Assembly (NCBI GenBank): GCA_030549495.1
Contig: JAUIRK010001057.1
Span: 838,501-902,500, forward strand
DNA from: Nectonema munidae
Lineage: Eukaryota; Nematomorpha; Nectonematoida; Nectonematidae
Length of the DNA stretch: 64,000 nucleotides
Reading direction: 5' to 3'
The notes beneath the pieces were generated by a model. It ran no database searches. It was not told the DNA's origin and was given only the letters and a program-made list of their open reading frames with translations. Below, in pieces: positions 38,387 to 49,700 of the stretch. How positions within the stretch are numbered: the stretch's first letter is position 1; each line of letters opens with the position of its first letter. The position numbers and the translations under genes were made by a program.

Positions 38387-39396
38387 CAACTAATTAACCA
38401 TTGTTTTAAATTACTTAATCTTTTTTCTTCAATGAACTTCTTACCTTTAAATTCATGTACTATTTAATTTAAATAAGTAAAAATTTTTATTGAAAGGATT
38501 CACTGTTATTTAATTTTTTAATAATAAGATGCATTTCCTATTTTTCCAATTATCATGTTAGGCTGGAGATTCCACAATTGATCAAACAAACTAATGTAAA
38601 GAATGCCTGCTAATGGCAAATATCTGTCAAATGATCTATTCTTCGGTAGAAGCAGTATAACATTTCATCATTTTGTTACTTTAGAAGTGTAATGCTAATA
38701 GACGCATCCTCTGAGATATAATAAACGTGTATACGCCTGCATTTTATGGATTATTATTTTTGTTGTCCTACAAGTCATTCTTCATTGATATTCAATATTC
38801 GCTTTTGGAAGTTTTAGCTCATAAATCAGATTTTGACAATGTCAGCAAGATGTTTCTATACTTAAATATTAAAAACGCCAAAAAATAGAGCATAGTGAGT
38901 GACCCGCTATTCCCATACTTCAACTTTTTCCTTGAATCTTTGTTTCGATGCCACTCTTCAGCTACAACCGCCAAATTAAATTGTTGATATTTCTACAATG
39001 TTAACTCCCCTGTTCACTAGATATATATATAATATATGATATGGAATTCGCTTTTCTATTTTGCATAAATTTAAATAAAACTAAAAAGGTTTTTGAAATT
39101 TTAATTTTATTCTACAAAATTTTTTCCTCTTCTTTTCTAAATCTCTAATTTGCGTTTATCCTTAGCTTGTTTTACCAAAAAAATGGTTAATTTTTATTTT
39201 TCGAAGTGATCTATTGATTGAAAAATTTTAGTTGCATCGCAAAGAATCGATAGTAATAATAATAATCAGTTTTGAATTATTATTTTTAAGTTTTATCTTT
39301 AAGTTGGAAATTGAAATCACTTACTGCTGAGTAACACTTGTACTTATTATCTAAAACTTTTCCCCTTCAAAGGAAGCCCTTCGGTACAATGAGGGT

Positions 39397-39618
39397 CAGC
39401 GTTGTGTAACCTGAGTCGGTGGAGTCGCACTTTTTGAGAAGGAGTCGTAATAATTATTGCGTCAACGACTCCATGAATAGTTCTATTCATATGTGTTAGA
39501 TTAAAAAATAAATTCATAGACACTCTTTTTGGTGTGCAACGTTGCAAACTTGCAATATAAAAATGTTTAAATACGTTGAATCGGAGTCGTCAAATATTTT
39601 TCCGACTTAACAACCCTG
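39397..39618. mobile_element. Probable hAT-type MITE
   Basis: The left end is CAGCGTTGTGTAACCTGAGTC and the right end read inward is CAGGGTTGTTAAGTCGG. Subterminal GGAGTCG and CGACTCC motifs occur in both halves. No convincing 8-bp flank duplication was found, so boundaries may be off or flanks altered. Confidence 0.5.
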
Positions 39619-39970
39619 AGCTGGACAATAATTTTTATCCGTCGACCGCATTGAAGTCTACGTAATATTTAGCTGGCCGCAATTAAAACTCTGTTCGTTC
39701 AAAATTTAAAACATATTAGTAAATTCTTCCTTCATCTCATGTAATTTTTTATTTATTATTCGACTTTTTATTTTACATGCTTTTTAACATCTTTTTGATA
39801 ATTTTGAAAAAAGGACTCGAAGTTGTTTTAAAACTTGGTAAAACTTTCAATTTTTTGAGCTGAAATTTTGTGAAATTTACGAAAAATAAAGTTTTAAAAG
39901 GCAGAGAAGGTCTCAATGAAACGTTTCGCGTGTCTCATGTGGCGAGCGAAAAGCACTCTGCCCACCCCTG
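39617..39970. mobile_element. Possible second hAT-type MITE adjoining the first
   Basis: The right boundary read inward gives CAGGGGTGGGCAGAGTGC, typical of hAT MITE ends. The left side begins near CTGAGCTGGACAATAA. The inverted match is weak and no target duplication is clear. It may be nested with the preceding element. Confidence 0.35.
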
Positions 39971-41251
39971 GACTGAAAAGGAAATATACTTGGGTGATGA
40001 TGTTAAGAAAAGTTTCTTCGCCTCAATATTCCTCAAACAATGAATATAAAAATTTAGTTTAGTTTAAATATTAGTTTCTGTTTGCTCCTTTCCTCATTAA
40101 AAAATTGGAATGAATAAAAGTTAATTTGTTAGCTTTTATTTTCATGAAATCATATTTTCAATATTTTTTGCTTCTGCCTTAACAATTTCTATGCATTCGC
40201 TATTTTTTAGGTAATAATTTTTTTCTTGTTTTTTTATTATCTTTCAGATTTACACATGAATAGACAGGGGTGGACTTATATATGTTAGTCCGTCTTAATT
40301 CAGATATATAGCAGAGCAGTGGATTAATCTTTAATTATGTCGGTGCTTCTTAAAGTTTCATATTTTATTGTACCCATATGTTTAATTGTTCTTTTTAAGT
40401 TACATATAAAATGTTCTATGCCAAAAATATTTTTTCCTATAGTTTTGTTTTACGCTTTCCAGTTTTCCCTCAATGAGAATTATAAAACTATTGGATGTAA
40501 TTCAAAATTCTTTATATAATAGACCAGAGCAACTTAGAAAATGTCCTGCTCAAAAAAAGTATATTTTTTTATAAGTCTTTTCCAACACACAATTGTGCTT
40601 TTTTTTATACCGAAACACATCCGTTGTTAAGCACTGATTTATGATATGACGTTATTATATTGAGTGAGAGATATACTGATAGCTTTCTTTTTGTCGTCAT
40701 ACTCAATCTGTAATTATAAATGATGCATGATGAAAGTATCAATTCATTGCTTACTTTAAATATCCAGACTCGAATAAGATGGTAAAACTATTAGTAAAGA
40801 TAGAAAATAATTCATGTTCCAGTGCTCAATTTTTTTTTGTATATTTTGATATTCAGTCGTGTCTCTTTAATCCGCACACTTTCGTTTCTAATTTATTCGT
40901 AAGGATTGACGAATCGTATGTAATACGGATCTGTCAATTTTTAAAAAGCGTAAATCATTGTTTTTTAATTGGCCTATCTTAGTGTCGCTCAAAAGGTATT
41001 CTAAATATAGGCAAACTTTTAAATTCCTGATAAGTTTGAAGTCTCAACTTTAAATCTATGTTCTCAATTTTACAACAAGAATCACGATGTTGAAACTCTA
41101 AAAGATAAAAAATAATGGAACTTTTGTTTCTTGACAGATGAAAAAACGGCTGAAGTGAATCTTACAGTTATTGCCATGATTAATAATAATCAGGTATCAA
41201 CATGTGTGACGAATCAATAAACAGACAGTGTGAACTTTAATTTATAATGGT
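39971..41251. other. Stretch without recognised gene
   Basis: Short open frames at 40337-40519 and 40779-40982 have A/T-driven composition and no splice or domain support. Confidence 0.4.
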
Positions 41252-41393
41252 AAAGGTACCATAGGGTGTTTTCATCGAGCGCCGCTTGTATCGAACTATG
41301 AGGAAAGCAGGCATGATGGGGGATCGAACCCAAAACCTTGAGTTATTGAATCCAGCATCTAACCAACTCTACTCACGCCACTTGTATTAAGCT
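41252..41393 (-). repeat. tRNA-derived SINE or tRNA relic
   Basis: On the minus strand the head reads like a tRNA: GAGTTGGTTAGATGCTGG (A-box region) and GGTTCGATCCCCC (B-box, complement of 41319-41330). An unrelated tail follows. Spacing between the boxes is tRNA-like. The tail differs from the other two SINE copies, so this may be a different family. Confidence 0.5.
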
Positions 41394-41460
41394 GCTATGC
41401 CTTAGAAATTTTAAATATAATAAATATGAACTTTATTTCCAGCCATATAAGATTGTGCAT

Positions 41461-43968
41461 TAGGGTAATTCCTTAAAAAAAATTTTTCTGACACCATGCC
41501 AAAAAGATGAGTTTTTAGGCATAAATAAAGATTTTATTAAGCTTTTTTGTAAATAAAAACAAAACCTCGCGCTCTCATGTCAGTGAAAGTATGAAAAAGT
41601 ACTTATAAATTTGATCATCAAAAAGTGCAAACTTTTATTATTAGGAAAAAATTTTCCCTGAAAGAATAAATAAAAATTTATTGTTAAAAAATATGAAACA
41701 GTTAAAAGTTATTTTTTCCAATAAACTTCATGTTCAGGTAATCAATTTTTTTTGAATTTTTATACAGCTCTTCCATTAATTTTACCGCTCTTTCGGCGTT
41801 TTGGTTACTCCTGGAAATGTCTAATTTTGATTCTTCGTTCTTCCAGTGTGTATTAAGACAGTTCAATGCTTTGTTACACCTCACTGTTTCGACTCCAGTT
41901 AACAGTTTTTGATATACCTCGTCATCATAGTGTTGAGAGTGGAACCACGCTTGCGCCCAGTAAGTTGATATGAAATCACAAGGTATGTAAAGCAAATCAC
42001 GATATTTAGGTAAAAGAAAAAAGGCCATCAAGGCATAAATTCCTCTAGAGTTCCATCTTGCTTGATGAAGACTTGGCAATTTTCTCCACTTAATACATGG
42101 CAGCTTAGATGTATGTTTGAAATGATTAAAAGCACTCGTACAAAAATTTAAAGTCATCACGCCAACCAGGATTTTGATATTGTGGCGTTTAATCTAAAGC
42201 TGAGAAATTATAGTCTCTTTGCAGGTTAGCATAATTATTCATAATAGCATCAACAAAAAAATAATTTAGTTGTGGTTTTGTTGATTTATCCTGAAAATAA
42301 TAATTTAGGACGTGTTTTAATATCAAATCCAATACGTGATGTTGGCAGCCGATGTATTGTGGTTCAGGATAACCAAGTTCAGAAACTCTATCTTTCAGCA
42401 TTTTTATTACTCCACCATGACGACCAGTGTTGGTTGCTGTCGTATCGCAAATGATCATAGATATATTTTTCCAAACATTGTAATTATCAATCAGCTTTTC
42501 CATTTCTTTAAAAATAGCCCTAGCAGATCCAGATTCACATTTCAAGATTCCAAGTTTCATCTCGTAATTCTGATTTTTTAGAAGAACAACTTGGTGTTCT
42601 ACTCCTTTTAACTTCTTTCCGTCAAACTGTAAACAAAAAGAATCGCTAGTGTTCATCAAAAAATTCAAAATCTTCGATTTCATTGCTCTTCCATCTTTGA
42701 TCACTTTTTTCCATATAGAAGATTGCGTTGGAACTGAAATATCTAAGCCTTCGTTTCTAATTGTTGTGAGAATTTGATGCGCTTTGTTTGTTGAAACACT
42801 ATTCTTATAAAATAAAACGCTTGCTGTTTTTGTTGAACCTCTTTTAAACTTAGGCTCTTGTAGTTTAGACGATGAAGAAAAGGAAGAAAAAGAAGAAGAA
42901 CATGAAGAAGAATATGATGATGATGATGATGATGGTGAAAAAGGTGAAACTTCGTCGTTTGAAAAGCTTGAATTATCTTCAACCTGAGAAGAATTATGGG
43001 AAATCGGGTTTTGAATTGAATATTTTTTACTTGGATGAATGGAGGTTGAAGGAGCCTCTCTTAACGTAGAATATCCTACTTTTCCTCGGCTTTGAATTTG
43101 TGTTTCGTAAAAAACCTTGTCTTCCTTGCACTTCCAAAAACCTGTGACATTTGTTACATCAAATACTTGCGGAAGAATGACTGATACGAATTTTTCGGAT
43201 TGTCTCTTTCTGTTTTTTATCTCTAATTGGATGAGATTCCCGAGCTTTTTTCTGATTTGAGATTTCGAAAGTAGAGGAAAATTTAATGTATGATCCCAAA
43301 GATACTGAATCTCACCCAATATATGCTTAATTCTCTCTTCTTTACTCTTCATTTGACCGTATAAAAACTTGAAGTTTCCTAGAATTTGACAATTAGTTGG
43401 CATTCTGATTAGCTTTGAAATAGACTCCAATAAGGGAATACTTCCCTTTCTTTTTTGCTTTGAATTATAGGTAAAATTCTTTTGCCATATAAATTTTTTG
43501 CTTTCAGTTTTTAAACTTGAATTTTTTGAACTCATATTTTGATCAAAGTTGTAATTATTATTTTAAAAATCTTTGTAAATAAAACTTTGGTTTAATATAA
43601 ATAAAATAATCTTAATAATTGAATTTATATACTATTATCCATTATACTCATATGTTTCAATAACAAAGTTTTTTTAATTTTTAATAAAAGTGGCAATAAG
43701 CTTAATATAAGTGAAAGAAGTTCTTTAAAATATCAAAATTTTCCAAATAAACAAACTTCAAATTTATCTACTATTTTAATTTTAACGCCATCTATTATTT
43801 ATTTTAAATCTTGCATTTTCATACATAGATTATTTTACCTTACACGGAGCGGAACCTTTTTTAAACTTTGATGAATTCTAATATGATATTAATTATTTAG
43901 ACATCTTCCTCACAACTTCCCATAAGTGTCATTTTAAATATTAAATTTTTTTTTTGGGAATTACCCTA
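41461..43968 (-). mobile_element. 2.5-kb hAT-like DNA transposon with intact ends
   Basis: The ends are inverted repeats. The left starts TAGGGTAATTCCTTAAAAAA and the right, read inward, starts TAGGGTAATTCCCAAAAAAA, with the first 12 bases identical. An exact 8-bp duplication TTGTGCAT flanks it (41453-41460 and 43969-43976). TAGGG fits the hAT terminal consensus YARNG, and 8 bp is the hAT duplication length. One transposase-like gene occupies the minus strand at 41702-43535. The coding region is interrupted about twice, but the ends are well preserved, so the copy is fairly young. Confidence 0.88.
41702..43535 (-). pseudogene. Divergent hAT-like transposase, two open halves
   Basis: The first half (43535-42189) is a 448-codon frame. 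It has a basic N-terminus, a poly-Ser tract at about 200-230 encoded by a GAN repeat, then DGKKLKG near 306, CDTTATNTGRHGG near 363 and a Cys/His block YIGCQHHVLDLILKH near 394-408. The frame meets one in-frame stop and, after NPGWRDDFKFLYECF, a frame change near 42135. It resumes (42160-41702) with KLPSLHQARWNSRGIYAL and RSNQNAERAVKLMEELY. The order D, D(T/N)xxxN, CxxH, RWNS, ER matches hAT transposases, although the usual SERFFS is replaced by NQNAERAV. I recall proteins of this type in many invertebrates annotated only as uncharacterised. With the terminal repeats and 8-bp duplication this is best read as the element's own transposase, now inactive. Confidence 0.75.
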
Positions 43969-44225
43969 TTGTGCATGTATGGTTAGACTTAAGAATTTTT
44001 GGATTTCCCAATGAGCCTTTAGATGAACTAGATTTTGATCCTGGTTATGTTTTTCAAGAAAAAAGAACGTCAAAGAAAATTGGCTGAATCATATCCCTTC
44101 AAATTTTTTGACTTTTCCTAAAATCGCTAGCTGCATCTTTTGAAACCATTTTCATGGTAGTTGAATGACCCCTTCATGTCCAAAACTGTCAATCAAAATT
44201 AAAATTTTTCAGCAAAATTTTGACA

Positions 44226-44298
44226 TTATCTGTACTTAACCTTATAACTTAGGATCTATATTATATAATACCTAAGTTATAAGGTTAAGTACAGATAA
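44226..44298. repeat. Perfect 28-bp inverted repeat (hairpin)
   Basis: Arms 44226-44253 and 44271-44298 are exact reverse complements (TTATCTGTACTTAACC... and its mate), with a 17-base A/T loop. It lies between the 2.5-kb transposon and the Tigger relic. It might be a terminal palindrome of the latter or a small foldback element. Confidence 0.9.
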
Positions 44299-44299
44299 A

Positions 44300-45540
44300 G
44301 TTCCTTGATTTTTTTAGCTCAACTTTGTTTTAAAGCTCAGATAGATAGTGGACTATATCGGTAGTAGTCACCATGTTCGACAGCCTCGCCACCAAGTAGC
44401 TGAGAAGTAACATTTTCAACTTCAATGTTGATGTTTTATTCAGCTGAAATATCACTTTTTCGAGCTAGATAGAACTTGTAGTTCAGAGAGAGGAACATCT
44501 TCCTGTTAGTCTTCTGATGGTACGACCTTTGTGTCGATTGGAAGTATACCAACGCTGCGCCAACAATTAGAAATAGTAGAAGACTTAACTTGGTCCCAAG
44601 ATTCTCGTAAAGCTTAAACACGTAACCGTTAATCACTGTTGGTTCTTTTTTTCAACACACTCAAGATTGTGTGGAGTGAGGCAACATCGATAATAAGCTT
44701 AGAACGCGCGAATGATTCTCGCGTCCATTGGTTGAATGTAAGTTGTAGTATCAGGAGGCAGGATGTTAAAACAAGCTTGTTTTGTCTAATAACAATAGAA
44801 TGTGCCGACTAGCACACCTCATTTGACGATTAACAGTTTTAAACCATCCACCAAACACAAATGAAGTCATCCATGCTGTTTTATTATTGAAATAGTGAAC
44901 ATAAATGTCAGGTTTAAACGTTTTGCTAAAACACCGTGAACGCTTAGCATGAGTAACAAAGATTCGTTTCAACTTATGAGTAGCAGTGATTAGCAACCAA
45001 GCCTACAGTAATGTGACCTTTAGATTGCTTTGTGCCACTGAGTGGCCCAAAGGCAAGAGTAATGCTGGAGCTCATCTTGTAAAACAATCTTCTCTCAACA
45101 AAGTTATACGCATCATTAAGATCATAGCAAGAATGGAGTTGTAGTTTCTGCTTCTGAACGTCTTAACTTTTGTTAAGTCTGCGCTTGCACTTTCTGCATC
45201 GATCTTGAAAGAAGATACCGCACTGCGTGAATAAAATCTTGCATGCCCTCCACGAGAATAAGAGAAGTCAGGAACACTAAGTTGACTACCATATGCTATG
45301 GCCTACACAACGAATTGATCTAACATTATTGAACCAAATGTACAAAGCTTCTTCTAAACGCACTTGTTGGGGTTGCCTTATTCTAGTCTTATTACTGTTG
45401 ATATTTAACTACTTTTCTGGCAAAATGTCACCAACAGTTCATTTGCCGACCTAATGAAGGCTTGCCCTTTTTGTTGGTCCATGGAGACGTGAGAGAAAAA
45501 GAATTATTACGTTCATGTTTGCCTTTTGAGATATTTTTAA
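44300..45540 (-). mobile_element. Decayed Tigger/jerky-type transposon
   Basis: On the minus strand, pieces of a pogo/Tigger transposase occur in order: FSYSRGGHARF and FKIDAESASADLTKV (about 45170-45280), RLFYKMSSSITLAFGPLSGTK and HITVGLVANHC (about 45000-45100), then KPDIYVHYFNNKTAWMT and RHILLLLD at 44766-44900. LPPDTTTYIQPMDARII follows near 44700. These are DDE_1 superfamily landmarks: WMT, the second catalytic Asp in LLLLD, and QPMDA. The blocks are in different frames with several stops, so it is dead. Terminal repeats were not identified. Confidence 0.8.
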
Positions 45541-46227
45541 AAAAGATAAAAAACATTAACTTACAATATTCTTTCTAAAAATAATGAAGTCTCACCGTTT
45601 ATCTTTGTTTTGACAACTATACCTCTGATTTTGATGAATAAAATGTTTCCTTCATTGGAGTTAACGTTAGGTTTAGTGTTGACGCAATCGTACATACATA
45701 CATACACATTTTTGAAACACTTTCTTATTTATTTGTACATACATGATTTTCCAAAATATTGGGCTATAACAGAAACATGAATTATCAGGAGTGCTCAATT
45801 GATCTCTTTGCCTCTTTCAAAGATCCCCGCGTGGTTTCACAAATAAGCTAGACTTTGTCTGCTTTGTTTTTACTTTTTCACATTATTATCTTGTTTCTTG
45901 TGCAAATTTTCTTCCTTTGATTTGATTGGTAGGAAAAGATCTACCGTGTTAATAGACTATTCAATTTATATAAATTTTGTGTTTGTAATATTTAAGTTTT
46001 CTCAAATAAATATTTTTTTGAAATATTAATATCATTAAATTTTTTTTCTATAGAAATGGCTTGGAATGAATGCAAATACAGGCAAAAAAACTCAGTTATG
46101 TGAATTGTGTCATTATCCTTATAAGAAGAAGAAAAAATTTAAGGTTTTTTTTTTAATTTTTATTCCTTTTCCAACTCTAGTTAACTTGCTTTCTTATTCT
46201 TGCCAAACGAATCTGCCTTCTTTTTAA
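45541..46227. other. Stretch without recognised gene
   Basis: A/T-rich, with a (CATA)n run near 45692-45708. No feature is supported. Confidence 0.4.
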
Positions 46228-46345
46228 CTCATTAACGACCAGAATAATCAGACGATATCTAATGTAAAGCAGAAGATTTGTATTAAAGGGCTTTGATAAA
46301 CGCAGACGATTTTATTTTTGTAAAGTCGACATGGGCGTTAACGGG
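46228..46345. mobile_element. piggyBac-like MITE, copy E
   Basis: Begins CTCATTAACGACCAG after TTAA (46224-46227) and ends GGCGTTAACGGG before TTAT. The interior shares AATCAGACGATATCTAA and GATTTTATTTTTGTAAAGTCGAC with copies A and B. Non-coding. Confidence 0.7.
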
Positions 46346-46730
46346 TTATAAGCAGAATGCGAAAGTTGATAGAAAATACAGCATGTGCTGGACAGAAGTA
46401 TCGAAGAGTTGTACTTATTTCCAACTCAATTTTATACATGCACTGAAACATCAGAATGATTATTATTATCTGACATGTGTTGAACACATTTCCTACAATT
46501 TAAATGGGAGGAAATGAGATGAAATTAATATTGTACTTAGTAGTTGCATATTTCTTATCGCATACGCCCGGGACGCAATCAGACAGGGGGCATCTGCTCC
46601 TCGTAAGATCAGAGAGCAAATTTTAATGACAAAATTGAAAATATAATACTTGATTAAACAAACCCTATTATTTACCCTTACATGCTATTCCTGTGAATTT
46701 CCTACATCTCCCATCACCATCACATCACAG

Positions 46731-49700
46731 TAGTCCAGCTTTACAAGCAGTTATTATTTTTGTTACCAACTTAACCAAGTTCGAGTTTAGTTCGTCATTG
46801 AAAGACTATTCAACAGCAATATTTCATGAGGTGAGCTATTTGTCAAAAATCTCCAGGTTTCAAAATACTACTATTAGTGAGCTCATTATCATTGTCATCA
46901 TCATCATCATCATCATTTCCTGAGTATTATTTATCGGGAAACTCATTATTTTTAGATAAAAGGAAGTAAGGTGAATTGCATGTAAAGTGACGGTATATAA
47001 TCTCGGGCGTAATGAGATGCTATAAAATAAATGCCTTAAATTTCTCCTACTCGATGATGCATGGCTCAGAGAAGGGTTCATTCAAGATTGAATGAAGAAC
47101 TTAATTCTTCCTTCAACTTTTCACGGCTATGTCGTTTATACAATATTATTTTATCCATACGTTGTGAACTCTGCTATGCTTGTTACAAATTCCCACCAAC
47201 TTCAACAAAAAACATTTTTATCGCTGTGTTCAGGTCAAAAATTTAGCAACTTGTTTAACAACGTTCAGGTCTCATATGTAGAGTTAAGGATTAGTTGGAA
47301 CTAATTTTTTTTGGAATTATAAACATCGCCTTCATTTTCCCCGTTTCCCAGAAATTAGACTCATTTTGAGTTAATTTAATTATCTTTATTAAAAATAATG
47401 CTAAGCAACCTCATACCCGAAAATGCCCCCTACCCTTAGCCACCTGAGGCATAATCGTGAAAATGGAGATGCTTATGCTTTATAAAATCCCTTGCAATTT
47501 ATTCTATTTTTCACTATGTAGCAAGGCGGGTTGTGGAGTGTCGCAGATTTAAAAGGATAGGAGCCAAAGTCGGTATGTAATATAATTTAGGAGTATAATG
47601 CCTAAAAAGTTTCTTTAAGTATTTTAAATCTTGGAAAAATAAGTTTCAATTTTTGTAAGAATATGGGTCTATGCGTGACCTTTTTTTTTAGTCAAAGCTT
47701 TATGCAACCCATGTCCGCCCATCACTCTTTAAATTCTTTCTCCCTTTTTCCTCCCTCAATAATTGTCATTGTATGTGCCTCTGTTCTAAAACCTTGTTTT
47801 CTGTCAAACGTCAATATACTTTTAACAATTTAATAAAATAATTTCTATTTAATTTTTGCTACTTTTAGGTATAATCGGTTCCCATGACCCATAAAATAAA
47901 AAGCCACACTCTAAATCGATTCAAAAGAAAAGCGAACGATTGAATTTCCAAGAACCAATCGCCGAAAGGGTTAAGCAAAGTGGGATTTGTTTGTAAAGTA
48001 GACACCTAATCTACTCAACGTATAGACGGCATAGTATTGTAATCTAAAGCCCTTCTCTTATACCAATGTGAGTTATACTGCTGTGTCGTAAAATAGATTT
48101 AGGTTTTCGGTTGGAAAAGAGTTTTTTAGCAGGAAATTTTCTAATCTACTTACGTTTCATTATTCATTAATAGTTTTCTAATTCTCAAATACTGAAGACA
48201 AAAATATAGGTCTATTAAATTTGATTGGGAAACCTTGTTATATTTTCTAAAAAAAAGTGTCACTACCTTCATTTGTTCAGCCATATAAATTTTAGTTGAA
48301 TGCTGTTTTTCTCATTTCTCAATTATTAGTATGCCCATAAAAAGACATTTTTAAAATGAATATAAAAAGTAGCTGAACATTGTCCTATATAATAAACAAA
48401 TTTATTACCTCACTAAAAGGCGTTCTTTCAAGTATCCATTTTTTCCATCAAATATTACTTGTTCCAAAACATTTCCAAAAGCTTAAAACCAATGCCCTAA
48501 ATAATTTATAGACTCTCGCATACGGACCCTTGATTTGGAAGGGCGCCTACTTATAAATGAACTCTGGTAAGAATAAGATATGTTGGTTCTAGGGTCACTC
48601 TTTCGTCTTCTTTCCTCATCATTAATTTTTGCATTGCTTAGTTTGGGAGCTGGAGATGGCCTAGTTGTTCCTTTCGTGATAAATTCTTCAACATCGTCTT
48701 CATCGTTTCATTCCTGGTGATGCTGGGGTGTGCAGTGGCTTTCATCATTTGCTTCAAAAAGGACAAGGGAATACGGCAAACGGATGTTGTACGCTTTTTT
48801 TTTAAATATATAAACAGACAGTCAAACCTGTTCAAACGGGATGCCTTAAACGCAATAAAGTAACCGAATTGGAGAATAGGCTGATTTACATGTAATTTAT
48901 CCTAGAGGCTTACTTTTTTTAATAACGTAATTTCAATTATGTTTAAAAGGAAAAACCAACGTCCTTTTCAATTAAAATAAGGTAAAAGTACTAAAGTTTA
49001 TTCGTTTTTGAAAAAAGCCCCCGATTTGCGTTCTTTTAAAAGGATTTTTTCCTTACTCATTTTCTTCTTGTATAAACTGTACCATAATAATTTGGCTGGA
49101 TTTGCACTTTTGGTGATACAGAAAAATAGCAATATGTGTGGGGAGAGAAGAGAGCAAAGGAGAAAAGTATGAATGAATGAATGAAAATAGAGGAAACGTA
49201 TACTAAAAGCAGAAAGATAAGGAATAGCAGTAAAAGATTAAATGCTGAAGAATCCCTTATATGGGGAGTTTTCTGTTTTTAAAATTTTCTTATCTATTCT
49301 TCGACCTAAAAAATTCTGTTTATTTAGAATCCGGTTTATGCGAGTTAGACTTGCATCTCTACATTTAGTTTTTCAAGTTTCCGATTCTTTCTTTTTAGTC
49401 AAACCTCCTAATTCGACCATCTTTAAACCAACCACCTCCTTAAATACACTAGTTTTCACAAGTACCGTTTTGTTCTATATTTCTTTCGATTCACATGATA
49501 TTCTCTAATTCGTCTACCATTATCATCATTGTAGACGAGTTTGCACTTTCTATAGAGATAATGGTTTTCAAAAAATTTTAATTTTAAATATAAATTTCTC
49601 TTTTACTTTAATGTATTTTTCATGTTAATTATCTTTCTAGAGAATCAAATAAATTTCCGCAATTTTTTAGGTCCATATTTTTTTCGATTTGCTCAAAACC

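Noticed and set aside
41252-41393. Functional tRNA gene
   Set aside because: A- and B-boxes are present but the acceptor and anticodon stems do not pair well. A SINE head or tRNA relic fits better.
42872-43069. Plus-strand ORF with poly-Lys and poly-Met
   Set aside because: It is the complement of the GAN repeat encoding the poly-Ser tract of the minus-strand transposase, not a gene.
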